Assembly (NCBI RefSeq): GCF_014641075.1
Contig: NZ_BMHP01000006.1
Span: 62,001-126,000 of the forward strand
Direction of reading: 5' to 3'
DNA from: Paenibacillus nasutitermitis
GTDB lineage: Bacteria; Bacillota; Bacilli; Paenibacillales; Paenibacillaceae
DNA length: 64,000 nucleotides
Both the position numbers and the translations under genes were made by a program. The notes beneath the pieces are model-generated. The model worked only from the letters and a program-made list of their open reading frames with translations, was not told where the DNA came from and made no database searches. This document shows, one piece after another, positions 16,444 through 25,564 of this stretch (positions within the stretch are counted from its first letter, which is position 1; each line of letters opens with the position of its first letter).

Positions 16444-19248
16444 TTAGTTAACTACGATAACAGCAGTTGCTTTTGTTCCGTTAGACGAAACATAAGTCAA
16501 TGTTGCGCTACCTTTTGCTTTACCTGTTACAGTCAGACCACTCGCTGTAGCAACTTTGGAATCGCTAGTCAAGATTTCGAATGGAGCATCAATGGCTACA
16601 CCATATTGATCTTTAACCGTTGCCCCTACAGTTACAATACCACCATTAGCAGTAGTAGTGTACTCAGCTTTGGACAGTTCAACTGTTTTAACTACTGGTG
16701 CTTCTTCAGAAACCGTTACTTCTTGCTCAGCAACTTGAGCACCATTGAAGTATGCAGTGACTGTGGATTTACCAGCTTTCAGACCGTATACGGACTGTTT
16801 ATCCGCAGATACTTTCAAAACATCTTCGGTCGAGCTAGTTACGAATGATGGCGTGTTGGATGCAAGCGTTACAGCAGTACCGCTAGCTGTTTTACCAATC
16901 AGTTTGATTGCTTTTTTGTGTGCATTGCCAGCATCAGCTGCAGCTGACTTACCGAATACAGTACCAACAGTGTCAATCGCGAACGATTTAACATCAGCGG
17001 ATGCTACTGAGTTAACAGTAAACGTGTATTTTGTAACTGGTTTGTCAGCGTTTGGAGCTACGTTTGGCGAACTAGTTACCGTAATTGTAGCAGATCCAGG
17101 AGCTACAGCTACCAGTTTACCATTTTCGTATTTCACAATGCTTGGAGCAGAGCTATCTACTTGATAAGCATCAGCAGCTGCATTGGAAGTACGGCCATAG
17201 TTATCAACGATGGTGATGTTGTCGGCGTTAAAGTTAGGGTTTGCGCCAACTTCAAGCGATGTTGTGAAGTCTTTGATACCGTTAACTGCAGTTTTGTAAG
17301 CAGCATCTTTAACTTCGTACTGAACAGTACTTGTTTGCTGCAAACCACTTACAAATGTGTAGATCGTAGCAGTACCTGTTTGTGCAAAGTTGAATACCAA
17401 TTCGCCTTTAGCATTAACTTTAGGATATCCAGCAGTCAATTGCAGTCCGGCCATGAATTGAACATTGCTCAGGTTCAGATCCTTACCAGCAATTTGCGCT
17501 CCAAAGGAATCAACAGCAGCAAATGGGAATACGATGTCTTCGCCTTTAACAATTACTTTATTCGGGTGGTTCAGTTGGAATTCTTTAACTGTAGCTGCAC
17601 CGGATACAATAACGGAAGTGTTAGCATTAGCACCAGTTGCCGCATTAGTGATTGCGATAAACAGTGTGCCTGCTTTGCCTTTCGTGTTGAATGTTACAAC
17701 ACCATCAGCGTCTACAGTGATACCATTAGCGATATCCTTGTCACTGAAGTAGAAGAACAATCCACCGTATTCAAAGCTGTCTTGGCCTGCTGGAGCAGTT
17801 GCCGTACCAGCTGGCAGCTTGATTGTTTGACCGTTTTGGTCAACCAAAGTCAATGGAAGAATCAAACCAGTTTCGTTAATGGAGATTCTGGATTTGTCTT
17901 TCAAAGGTGCTACTGTACCGATTTTGATCGAAGTTGCTGCGCTTCCGTTGGTAACTTTAAGCGTTTTGGTAGCTGAGAGACCAGCTTGAGCATATACAGC
18001 TTGAACCATTACGCTGTCGCCCAAAGCTGCCTTGCTCAGGTTAACTTCACCATTGGTAACCGTAAGCTCTTCGTTAGCGTTATTAATAACGGAACTTCTA
18101 AATGCAGTAATACGTGGGCTAACATTAGTCATTTCTTCATTGAACTGATTGTAAAGCTTCACACCAAGAGATTGCGGTTTGTTAAGATCATTTTTATTAG
18201 GTAGTTGCAATCCAGGAGCCGTGATATCGAGCTTGTTTGGTGCTTCAGCTACAATCTTCAGGTTGATTGCCGTGCTGCCTTTAACAGTCAGTACATAATC
18301 GCCTGCTGTCAGGTAGGAAGCAGTCAGAACTGCCGATTTACCGTCTTCTGCATACACAGCAGTTACCGGGTATGAAGCGAAGCCGTATTTCAGGTCGTAA
18401 GTAAGATCTGTTTTGTCGGTTTCAGTAACCGGTTGGTTAAAGTTAACGGTGATTTTCTTAGCGCCCGTTTGTTTAGCTTCGGTTGCAAGAAGAACGTCCA
18501 GTTTAACTTCTACTTCGTATGTTTTGCCGTTGTACTCAACGGAAACTTTCGTTGCTTGACCTGCTACAAGAGCTGTGTCAAGAGTTTTCTTAACAACTTG
18601 ATCGTCAGAGAAGGTTACTTCAATGTTCTTGTCATCGATAATTTTCGTCGATTTAACAGTTACAATGTTTACGCCTCCGCCGTTAGATACCAAGTCATAA
18701 GTAACGTTAACGAGCATTTCGCGAGTTGCGTTTGTTTTGTAGGAAGGCAGTTCAGGAAGCAGACCTGCTTCGATAGCTGCTGCTACATAGCCTTTAGCCC
18801 AAACGGATACTGCGCCTTTAACTGCTGCATCGGATTCTTCGATGCCGGCAACTTCGTCTGCCACTTTAGCAATTTGCTCGATGGTTACTTTGCCGGACGG
18901 ACCGAACTTCTTGTTGCCAAGACCGTTCATGATGCCGTCTTTTGTTACTGCGCCGATAAATCCTCTAGCCCAAAGGGTTGCGGATACATCGTTGTATACA
19001 TTTGCTGCAGTAGGGTTTTCAGTAAGGTCTTTAACTTTGCTAAGTACTTTTGCGAATTCTGCGCGAGTCATTTCGTTCTCAAGACCAGCGCCGCCCCCTG
19101 GATAACCTTCAAATACACCCAGTTCTTTCAGAGCGTTGAATTTCTCAAGTGCTGTCAGTTCCTTCTGCTCGTCAGCAGCAAACGCTGCGGAAGCGAACAT
19201 TGAAAAAGCCATAGCACCAGCTACAATCACAGCTAAACTTTTTTTCAT
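16444..19248 (-). CDS. Probable S-layer protein with three N-terminal SLH domains
   Basis: 934 residues from the ATG at 19248. The signal peptide (KKSLAVIVAGAMAFSMFASAAFA) ends at residue 24. Three SLH domains cover ~28-190: LGVFEGYPGG...MTRAEFAKVLSK, WARGFIGAVTKDGIMNGL, and WAKGYVAAAIEAGLL. The long remainder is beta-rich and Lys/Thr/Val-rich, with a Big_2-like last domain (KAKGSATLTYVSSNG). No Cys is visible and codon use is less GC-rich than in the neighbours, both typical of major S-layer proteins such as Sap/EA1. SLH domains bind pyruvylated secondary wall polymer (see csaB). A second in-frame ATG with its own Shine-Dalgarno lies 26 codons upstream (19326). It has a long leader and a strong terminator, which fits high expression. 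Confidence 0.88.
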   Translation of the reverse strand: MKKSLAVIVAGAMAFSMFASAAFAADEQKELTALEKFNALKELGVFEGYPGGGAGLENEMTRAEFAKVLSKVKDLTENPTAANVYNDVSATLWARGFIGAVTKDGIMNGLGNKKFGPSGKVTIEQIAKVADEVAGIEESDAAVKGAVSVWAKGYVAAAIEAGLLPELPSYKTNATREMLVNVTYDLVSNGGGVNIVTVKSTKIIDDKNIEVTFSDDQVVKKTLDTALVAGQATKVSVEYNGKTYEVEVKLDVLLATEAKQTGAKKITVNFNQPVTETDKTDLTYDLKYGFASYPVTAVYAEDGKSAVLTASYLTAGDYVLTVKGSTAINLKIVAEAPNKLDITAPGLQLPNKNDLNKPQSLGVKLYNQFNEEMTNVSPRITAFRSSVINNANEELTVTNGEVNLSKAALGDSVMVQAVYAQAGLSATKTLKVTNGSAATSIKIGTVAPLKDKSRISINETGLILPLTLVDQNGQTIKLPAGTATAPAGQDSFEYGGLFFYFSDKDIANGITVDADGVVTFNTKGKAGTLFIAITNAATGANANTSVIVSGAATVKEFQLNHPNKVIVKGEDIVFPFAAVDSFGAQIAGKDLNLSNVQFMAGLQLTAGYPKVNAKGELVFNFAQTGTATIYTFVSGLQQTSTVQYEVKDAAYKTAVNGIKDFTTSLEVGANPNFNADNITIVDNYGRTSNAAADAYQVDSSAPSIVKYENGKLVAVAPGSATITVTSSPNVAPNADKPVTKYTFTVNSVASADVKSFAIDTVGTVFGKSAAADAGNAHKKAIKLIGKTASGTAVTLASNTPSFVTSSTEDVLKVSADKQSVYGLKAGKSTVTAYFNGAQVAEQEVTVSEEAPVVKTVELSKAEYTTTANGGIVTVGATVKDQYGVAIDAPFEILTSDSKVATASGLTVTGKAKGSATLTYVSSNGTKATAVIVVN

Positions 19249-19341
19249 AACCTTTTTGTCTCCTCCTCTTAAATCCTTCGGTTGTTGAGAGTTGTGTTTG
19301 AAATATTGTTTGCCCGTTTCACTCATCTGTTGATTCACCCC
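19246..19341 (-). promoter_or_regulatory. Tandem in-frame translation starts of the S-layer gene
   Basis: First site: AAAGGGGGTGA, 8 nt, ATG at 19326. Second site: AAGAGGAGGAGA, 10-11 nt, ATG at 19248. The frame is open between them and gives a hydrophilic 26-residue extension before the signal peptide. Dual starts of this kind are known from the cell-wall protein genes of Brevibacillus. Confidence 0.6.
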
Positions 19342-19786
19342 CTTTCCAGAGTAGAGCACATTTCGTATAAATGATGTCTGCAAGCATTTGGCGCCCCTTG
19401 TAGGAACATGTCGCAGAAACTTGTAAACTGATGAACGCAAGAAAATTTTGGTAGAGTCCCCCTGCCACTTTAACATTATACAATGGGTCCATACTACCGT
19501 AAAGAGGAAACTGAGAATATGTTCCAATCCCTCACCGGCTTCATGCCGCTTGCGTCCTTGTTCATGTAATTAAACGCAGCAGGTTTCAAAAAGTTGCGAT
19601 GCCGGAAAAAAAACTTCTAAAATAATTTCATGGTCACCAAAATTGTCGAACTTACGAGATCAAACATTATGTATAGCTTACCTGCTTTAGCGCTTTGCCT
19701 AGTATAGCCTGTATGGCCGTCTTTCGTCGACATCAAATATTTCCCATAAACCTAGTCATTCTTAACCATTCTCTTGCAGCCTGAAA
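19342..19786 (-). other. S-layer upstream region and spacer
   Basis: About 445 nt without a credible gene. It holds the S-layer promoter (19475-19503), a leader of ~140 nt to the first start, and ~280 nt of AT-rich sequence further upstream in which I see no further clear element. The frame of the S-layer gene stays open to 19527 but has no ribosome-binding site there and the promoter lies inside it, so that longer reading is rejected. Confidence 0.5.
19475..19503 (-). promoter_or_regulatory. Predicted sigma-A promoter of the S-layer gene
   Basis: TTTACG (19498-19503), 17-nt spacer, TATAAT (19475-19480) with an upstream TG (extended -10, TGTATAAT). The start would be near 19467. Confidence 0.6.
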
Positions 19787-19823
19787 ACAAAAAGATTGCC
19801 TGCCGCGCAGGCAATCTTTTTGT
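19787..19823. terminator. Terminator downstream of the 1367-residue SLH gene, symmetric
   Basis: Perfect palindrome: AAAAAGATTGCCTGC and GCAGGCAATCTTTTT with a CG centre. A and T runs on both sides make it usable in both directions; on the minus strand it ends the 19830-23933 gene. Confidence 0.88.
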
Positions 19824-19829
19824 TACTGT

Positions 19830-22800
19830 TTAATTCAGCTTGGGCAGACGTTTCAGATCCACCAGCACCTTACCGATAATAATAGCCGCATCGGAACGCA
19901 ACAAGCTAGATTTAGGCTCAAATGTGTAGCCTTTCTTTGGATCCTTTATATCAATTGGTGAGCCCTGAATATATCCCTTTTTGGCGATAGCCGAGACAGC
20001 GGGCTTGGCATAATAGCTGATACTGGCATAATCTTTAAATTGCTTTTGCAGCGCCTTATCAATCTTATCCGCGTCTGTGTCTAATTTCGTTTCAAGTGCT
20101 CTGGACAGGATTACGGCTGCTTCTTCCCTGGTCAAATTAGAAGTCGGATCAAACGTTCTAGGCTGGGTACCGCGGATAAGCCCTTCTCTTGCCGCCGTTT
20201 CCACATACCTGAAGTCCCATAACGCATCCGGATTAATCGTCTTTGAAACATCGTCAAAATGAGGTTTGCTCAGTTCATAATTAAGCGGGATCTGCAGAGC
20301 TTTAACCAGCATACGGGCGAATTCGGCACGCGAGACATATATATTGGCACCAAACTCATCTGCGCCGACAGGATTCATAATCCCCTTCGCATACATTGCC
20401 TCCATATAGTTGCGGGCGTATGGATGACTTGTTATATCCATAAAGGAGTTCACCATTTTGCCGACAACATAATAACCAAACTGATTAAATGGCACCGTAA
20501 TGGTGTTTTTCTTGGTGTCTACAATCCCACCTATATTGTCCCAGTATTTGTTCTTCGCATCGTAACGGTAAGCCGTAATGATTGTTCCGATGCCTTCAAC
20601 CATACTTGGATCATACGACAAGGTTAATGATCCCATTTTCGAAGCGATCAGCTCTCTGTTATCTGGCCGTTCGTCATACATCGGCAAAACGGTCCCATAA
20701 TCACCTTTAGCATTCGGAAATTGATAAGGGTCCACACCCATTGTCTGCGGATCGTATTTCTCCTTCGTCTCCAAGTCGTCAGCCATACCGGCATCCACCC
20801 AATAAACAGGGCTGGCTTTTGTAAACCGGGTCGGATACGAGCTTTGGAAACGATAGCCAAAGTTTTGCAAAATCCGGTCAAAGTTTTGTGGGAGCGTCAC
20901 AAAATCATGACGGTCAACCACGCCATCTTCGGGGTTAGCAATCGCAAACAACAGCTTATGATTGCTGAATACCTGGTTCTTGTACTGTTCCGGGATATTG
21001 AAATCTCTACGGATCAGCGTGGTGCCTTTCGGAAACGACAAGGTAAGTGCGCCATCGAATATTTTGTGCGAGTTTTTCATTTCCTGGAGATACTGGGCCC
21101 CGGGAATATTGGTTGGAGAATACGTAATGACAAACGAATCGCTTGTTTTGTCACTCTTATTTTCGATGGTGAACGTAATTTTATTGTCTCCTGCTTTTAG
21201 ACCCTCTACAACGGCGCGGTAGGCAGTGGGATAATCGATTGTCCCATCATTGTCCGCATCATATTTTATTTTTTCGGCAGTCACTTTATTAATAATCACC
21301 GTGTCTGCTCCGGGAGCATTGATGATTACCTCGATAAAGTTCTGGTTAACGATTTTTTTGTTAGGCAGCAGCGGGCGAACCAGATCGTAAGGAAGCGCTA
21401 TAGGATCGACTTCCAGACGGTAGCTGGCCCGGGGACCGGCATAACCGCTGTTGTAAACAAAGAAATTATACACGCTGGAGCTTCCATCCGCGTTCAGCTT
21501 TTGTTTGGCAAGCACAAAGCTGAACGATTGCGTCTTAAGATCGTAGCTGACTGTAATGCCCGGTACAGCTCCCTCACCGACACCAGCACCTTTATTAAGG
21601 GCTATGGCTGGAACAGAAGGTTTGTCGCTATCGTACACCAGCAGCTCATTATTCAGATTCCACTCCAGAGAATTTGGCAAGTTGGTGCTGTCGATTTTCA
21701 AAATGTAATTCTTCTTGTCGAGTCCGAGATCACTCAGCTTAGACTGCACTGCGTCAGCGCTGTTCGTAATGGAGGATGATCCATCGTTGCTTACCGCTCC
21801 TCCTAAATCAATAAAATCAAATGTACCAAAGACTTTCATTTCTGTCTTCTTGGTCGTATAAATACTTCCGCTGAGCGGGAAATCCGGATCGTTCGGGAGC
21901 GGATCGACATTCTCCACCCCGTATGGGAACAGCCCCATAGAGCCTTCCACAGGAATGACCGGCAGATTGGTTGGAATGATATATATTTTAACTGTCCGGG
22001 TGTAAGAACTTTTCTTCCCTTGATATACAAATTTGATGATATTCTCACCAGGCATCAACGCATCTATTGCTTTTTTCGTATTAGCTGGAGCCCCATCGAC
22101 AATAAAGGTACCGTCAGGTGCTGCAGGTGAGGCAGGTCCGTTTCCCTTAAGCTTTATTTCTGTGTTATTGATGTAGAAAAAAATCGTTTGAGGCTCTCCG
22201 ACGTTACCGCCAGCAGCAAAGCGGATATCCGCAGGGTCTTTGAAATTCTCCATAGCCCCGGCAAATAAACCAAACTGATTAGCATTGCTGCCGTTAAACA
22301 ATGCAGACATATAATTTGCCGTGGTCGTATCCACTTCAACTTTCATATTGTCATAGACATTTTTGTAGGAAACATAAGGGCCGACCAGCATGCTCATTTT
22401 TGCTGTACCATCCACTGCTCCTGTAGCCGAAGTACTTAAATGGAACTTCAGAGTTTGAGTTCCTTCGTAAGGCGCAGTCATTTTGATCAGGACTCTTCTA
22501 AACGAAGTCGATACCCCATTGATATCTTTATTTACTGTGCCTATTGTAGTTGTTAACTCGGACTGGGTAAAGGTCCCCGGCGCCGCAATATTACCTGCAG
22601 GGTTAGTGATTTCCGAGACCGTTAACGTTTCAGCGTCGCTATTGCCAATCAATACTTCAACGGCAAACGGCTGGTTATATAAATTTTTACCATCCAGACT
22701 CACGCTTTTAATAGCATCATACTGTGCTTGAGTTAGAGCTGATGTAAATCCGGGCAGATAATTTATTTCATAAATGTAAGGTTTTGTGTTGTCTTTTATT

Positions 22801-23933
22801 TTAAAGGTGTAGCTGACCGAATCCTTTTGGCGGTCGAGCTGCGTACTTTTCTCTTCATTGACGGTTTCCAATGTAACCGTATAATTCGTGTCATACGTTA
22901 ACGTATTTAAAGGAATCGTAAACGGAAATTCAAAAAACTTATCCGTCGCAGGAGGCTGAGGAATTGGAATGGAGGCATCGACCGACCCGCTTCCTGCACC
23001 GGAATAATCAATTTTTATCGTTCCCGTTGGGTCCGGGTGAGGCTTAACTGTCCCATCACCTTCATCATAGCGCTTGTTAGGGACAATGACCTTCCCTGTT
23101 ATCTTAACGGTGTTCGAATCGGTAAGAATGGTCGAGCTCGACTCCAGTGAACCTTGAACATCACCATCGTCGTTGACCAGATTCACGTCATAGAAGACAG
23201 CATCGCCATTATAGAAAACAATGTCTCTATTGGACTCGATCTCCTGATTGTTATTCGAAACCTTCAGCGTGACCTTGTTCTTGCCTTTCTTCAAATTGAC
23301 CGGAGAGGCGATAAAAGAGTAGTTGTTCGTGCTGTTTACCTGGTATGTCCGGCTGTTCCCGTTGACGATAACGGTTACCTGCGACGAGTTCGGCGCATTG
23401 CCTAAAATGCTGATATCGGCAGAACTCCGTCCCCGTGAAGGGGCGGATTGAACAATCGTCGATCCCGATTCGCTAATGGGAAAGCTTTCCCCATCGAGCG
23501 CAGCTTCGAGATTATAAAAGAGCGGTCCGTTGTGATAGTTGATATAGATGGAGGAAGTGACCTGACTTCCGCCCTGAAGACCAGTAAAGGTGATTTTATT
23601 AAGTCCGGGAAATAATTGAAGGTTAAAAACCTCAATATTAAATCCGCTCGCTATGATGTTTGTTGTTAGATTTTCACGTTTTTCAGCAACCTGATTATTT
23701 ACCAGCTGATAAATGCTGTAAGTAATCGAAGACGAATTTACGCCGCTAATCGTTCCCTTTAAGGTGACGCGTTCATCAGAAGTCGTTCTCGGAGCAGCTA
23801 CATCATAGCTCTCCTCAGGGAACAAAAAGTTACTACTTCCAGCCGCTGCACTTGCTTGTCTCTCGCCATAAGGCGTCAGAAGCTGGAGGACAAGCGAGAG
23901 CATCAATAGTAAAGCGCTAATTTTCTTACTCAC
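19830..23933 (-). CDS. Very large SLH-anchored surface protein of unknown function
   Basis: 1367 residues. The signal peptide ends near RQASAAAG. About 1150 residues of beta-rich sequence follow, with Ig-like units resembling cadherin/PKD folds (GLNKITFTGLQGG, KGKNKVTLKVSNN, GDNKITFTIENKS, each ending a unit). Three SLH domains close the protein (~1190-1367: YARNYMEAMYAKGIMNP, LWDFRYVETAAREGLIRG, YYAKPAVSAIAKKGYIQG). No enzymatic motif is visible. The start was set at GTG 23933 because AGGAGG lies 6 nt upstream; a TTG at 23948 would overlap that site. A sigma-D-type promoter (23982-24009) lies ~45 nt before the start, suggesting co-expression with motility genes. A strong terminator follows. 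Confidence 0.87.
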   Translation of the reverse strand: MSKKISALLLMLSLVLQLLTPYGERQASAAAGSSNFLFPEESYDVAAPRTTSDERVTLKGTISGVNSSSITYSIYQLVNNQVAEKRENLTTNIIASGFNIEVFNLQLFPGLNKITFTGLQGGSQVTSSIYINYHNGPLFYNLEAALDGESFPISESGSTIVQSAPSRGRSSADISILGNAPNSSQVTVIVNGNSRTYQVNSTNNYSFIASPVNLKKGKNKVTLKVSNNNQEIESNRDIVFYNGDAVFYDVNLVNDDGDVQGSLESSSTILTDSNTVKITGKVIVPNKRYDEGDGTVKPHPDPTGTIKIDYSGAGSGSVDASIPIPQPPATDKFFEFPFTIPLNTLTYDTNYTVTLETVNEEKSTQLDRQKDSVSYTFKIKDNTKPYIYEINYLPGFTSALTQAQYDAIKSVSLDGKNLYNQPFAVEVLIGNSDAETLTVSEITNPAGNIAAPGTFTQSELTTTIGTVNKDINGVSTSFRRVLIKMTAPYEGTQTLKFHLSTSATGAVDGTAKMSMLVGPYVSYKNVYDNMKVEVDTTTANYMSALFNGSNANQFGLFAGAMENFKDPADIRFAAGGNVGEPQTIFFYINNTEIKLKGNGPASPAAPDGTFIVDGAPANTKKAIDALMPGENIIKFVYQGKKSSYTRTVKIYIIPTNLPVIPVEGSMGLFPYGVENVDPLPNDPDFPLSGSIYTTKKTEMKVFGTFDFIDLGGAVSNDGSSSITNSADAVQSKLSDLGLDKKNYILKIDSTNLPNSLEWNLNNELLVYDSDKPSVPAIALNKGAGVGEGAVPGITVSYDLKTQSFSFVLAKQKLNADGSSSVYNFFVYNSGYAGPRASYRLEVDPIALPYDLVRPLLPNKKIVNQNFIEVIINAPGADTVIINKVTAEKIKYDADNDGTIDYPTAYRAVVEGLKAGDNKITFTIENKSDKTSDSFVITYSPTNIPGAQYLQEMKNSHKIFDGALTLSFPKGTTLIRRDFNIPEQYKNQVFSNHKLLFAIANPEDGVVDRHDFVTLPQNFDRILQNFGYRFQSSYPTRFTKASPVYWVDAGMADDLETKEKYDPQTMGVDPYQFPNAKGDYGTVLPMYDERPDNRELIASKMGSLTLSYDPSMVEGIGTIITAYRYDAKNKYWDNIGGIVDTKKNTITVPFNQFGYYVVGKMVNSFMDITSHPYARNYMEAMYAKGIMNPVGADEFGANIYVSRAEFARMLVKALQIPLNYELSKPHFDDVSKTINPDALWDFRYVETAAREGLIRGTQPRTFDPTSNLTREEAAVILSRALETKLDTDADKIDKALQKQFKDYASISYYAKPAVSAIAKKGYIQGSPIDIKDPKKGYTFEPKSSLLRSDAAIIIGKVLVDLKRLPKLN

Positions 23934-23981
23934 GGTAAGCCTCCTCAAAATTTCCTTTTCAATTCTAAATCTGTATTGTTG

Positions 23982-24009
23982 TTATCGGCGTTGCCGGCAC
24001 AAAAGTTTA
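23982..24009 (-). promoter_or_regulatory. Predicted sigma-D (flagellar/motility) promoter
   Basis: TAAA (24006-24009), 16-nt spacer, GCCGATAA (23982-23989). This matches the sigma-D/sigma-28 consensus TAAA-N15/16-GCCGATAA in every defined base. The start would be near 23975, about 42 nt before the GTG of the large SLH gene. Confidence 0.6.
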
Positions 24010-24041
24010 GACTTTGGAGGCAGTTTGAATTATGGACACAT

Positions 24042-24086
24042 GAAGAAACGGCTGCGCCGTCCTCTGGCGGCGTAGTTAGTTTCTTC
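24042..24086. repeat. Copy C of the ~45-bp palindromic repeat
   Basis: Perfect 8-bp ends GAAGAAAC (24042-24049) and GTTTCTTC (24079-24086), with an inner CGGC...GGCGGCG pairing. It lies between the tagO terminator and the sigma-D promoter. Related copies: 865-910, and half a copy at 12234-12253. Confidence 0.6.
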
Positions 24087-24130
24087 CCTAAATTTATAAG
24101 CGTGAAACGTATAATTTCTATAAGGCAAAA

Positions 24131-24170
24131 CAAAAAACACCTTCGATTCCCGAAAAGGAATAGAAGGTGC
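24131..24170 (-). terminator. Terminator of the tagO-like gene
   Basis: Arms CACCTTCTATTCC and GGGAATCGAAGGTG (one mismatch and wobble) with a TTTTC loop, followed by TTTTTTG on the minus strand. Confidence 0.8.
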
Positions 24171-24188
24171 CGATCAGACCAAAATATT

Positions 24189-25322
24189 CTATTTCGTCCG
24201 CGACTGCTCCGTACGCATAATCAGACGCTGAAGGAAATTAATAAGCGGACGCCGGGATTTGTCGACGATGCCAATAAGCTCGGCGCCGATTTGCAGCACG
24301 AACACCAGGATGAGAATAACGACGAAGGTGATCCAATTCGCTGCAGCGGATTGCACGATGGTCGATTGAATGATGGCGCAGATTCCGAAAAAGGAAGCAA
24401 TCGCATAGATAATAAGTACTGTCCGGCGATGGCTGAAGCCCAGCTCGCGGAGGCAATGATGCAGATGCCCTTTGTCAGGGGCAAATATCGGTTTCTTATT
24501 GACCCAGCGGCGTACAATAGCGAAGAAGGTATCCGAGAGCGGCACGCCGATTATGAGAAGCGGCGTAACGAAGGAGACCATGGTCACCTGTTTAAAGCCG
24601 AGCATCGACAAGGTCGCCAAGGCAAAACCAAGAAACAACGATCCGGTGTCGCCCATAAATATTTTCGCTGGATGGAAATTATAAACAAGAAAGCCTACAA
24701 CGCCGCCCAACAGCAGCGCGCATAAAAGAATGACAGGCGCAAAGCCCATAATGGCCGCCATAATGAGTATGGTCCCGATCGCGATACCCGATACACCGGC
24801 AGCAAGCCCGTCAAGACCGTCAATCAGATTGATGGCATTGGTTACGCCAACGATCCACAGGATCGTTAAAGGTATGCTAATCCATGCGGCAATCGGCTGC
24901 ATCGACTCGCCAAAAGGAATATTGAGCAGGTCGATCTTGACGCCGAAACCAAGCACAACCACGCAGGCTGCGACGATCTGGCCCAGCAGCTTTACTTTGG
25001 CCGACAGCTCGAACCGGTCGTCCAGCATACCAATGACTACAATAATGGAGCCCCCAGCAAGAAGGGCGTTAATAATATTCGTATCATAATGACGAAGCAT
25101 GCCATCAGGAATGAATGGTTTAATCACGAAATAGGCAAGTACAAAGGCACCAAATATACCTAGTCCGCCAAGGCGGGGCATGATGCGCGTATGAACCTTG
25201 CGATGATTAGGCTTGTCTATAGCCCCGATTTTGTAAGCCAATTTAATGACAAACGGGGTAAGCACAAGCGCTAAACAAAGTGATACTGCAAATCCGATTC
25301 CATAAAGTATGCCTTCTGCCAT
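24189..25322 (-). CDS. tagO: Undecaprenyl-phosphate GlcNAc-1-phosphate transferase (TagO/WecA family)
   Basis: 377 residues, about ten membrane segments. It belongs to the MraY/WecA family: DDRFELSAKVK (acidic pair), NAINLIDGLDGLAAG (catalytic Asp loop), FMGDTGSLFLGF, and KGHLHHCLRELGFSHR (His-rich cytosolic loop). It transfers GlcNAc-1-P from UDP-GlcNAc to undecaprenyl phosphate, the first step of wall teichoic acid or secondary wall polymer synthesis. The start was set at ATG 25322 because AAAGGGAG is 6 nt upstream; ATG 25328 is too close to it. A 12-bp perfect inverted repeat lies just before the ribosome-binding site. tagA follows on the same strand to the right, so the two are neighbours but separated by the tagA terminator. 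Confidence 0.92.
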   Translation of the reverse strand: MAEGILYGIGFAVSLCLALVLTPFVIKLAYKIGAIDKPNHRKVHTRIMPRLGGLGIFGAFVLAYFVIKPFIPDGMLRHYDTNIINALLAGGSIIVVIGMLDDRFELSAKVKLLGQIVAACVVVLGFGVKIDLLNIPFGESMQPIAAWISIPLTILWIVGVTNAINLIDGLDGLAAGVSGIAIGTILIMAAIMGFAPVILLCALLLGGVVGFLVYNFHPAKIFMGDTGSLFLGFALATLSMLGFKQVTMVSFVTPLLIIGVPLSDTFFAIVRRWVNKKPIFAPDKGHLHHCLRELGFSHRRTVLIIYAIASFFGICAIIQSTIVQSAAANWITFVVILILVFVLQIGAELIGIVDKSRRPLINFLQRLIMRTEQSRTK

Positions 25323-25340
25323 TTCCATCTCCCTTTCGTA

Positions 25341-25378
25341 AAACATAAGCATGTGCGGGTAACATTATGCTTATGTTT
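25341..25378 (-). promoter_or_regulatory. Perfect 12-bp inverted repeat before the tagO ribosome-binding site
   Basis: AAACATAAGCAT (25341-25352) and ATGCTTATGTTT (25367-25378) with a 14-nt spacer. It ends 5 nt before the Shine-Dalgarno sequence. It could be an operator or an RNA hairpin that masks translation; no T run follows, so it is not a terminator. Confidence 0.5.
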
Positions 25379-25510
25379 GCGGCGAAGAAACATCTATCGT
25401 CGTCAAAGCAATACCGTAACGGGATAAAAGCTTTCTCCGTAACTAGTCGGTCCTCGCATGACGTCAACCATTTTTTCTTCGTACCGCCGGAATGAATTAT
25501 ACTCCGATTG

Positions 25511-25544
25511 AAAAAGAATCGCCACTCCCATTTTCAAGCGATTT
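25511..25544 (-). terminator. Probable terminator of the pgcA-DUF5693-csaB-tagA operon
   Basis: Arms AATCGC and GCGATT with a 15-nt loop followed by CTTTTT on the minus strand, 21 nt past the tagA stop. Confidence 0.55.
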
Positions 25545-25564
25545 TAACGATTAATTCGCTAAAT

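Noticed and set aside
19249..19527. Longer S-layer reading with start at 19527
   Set aside because: The predicted promoter lies inside it and no ribosome-binding site precedes 19527; the two starts at 19326 and 19248 are well supported.
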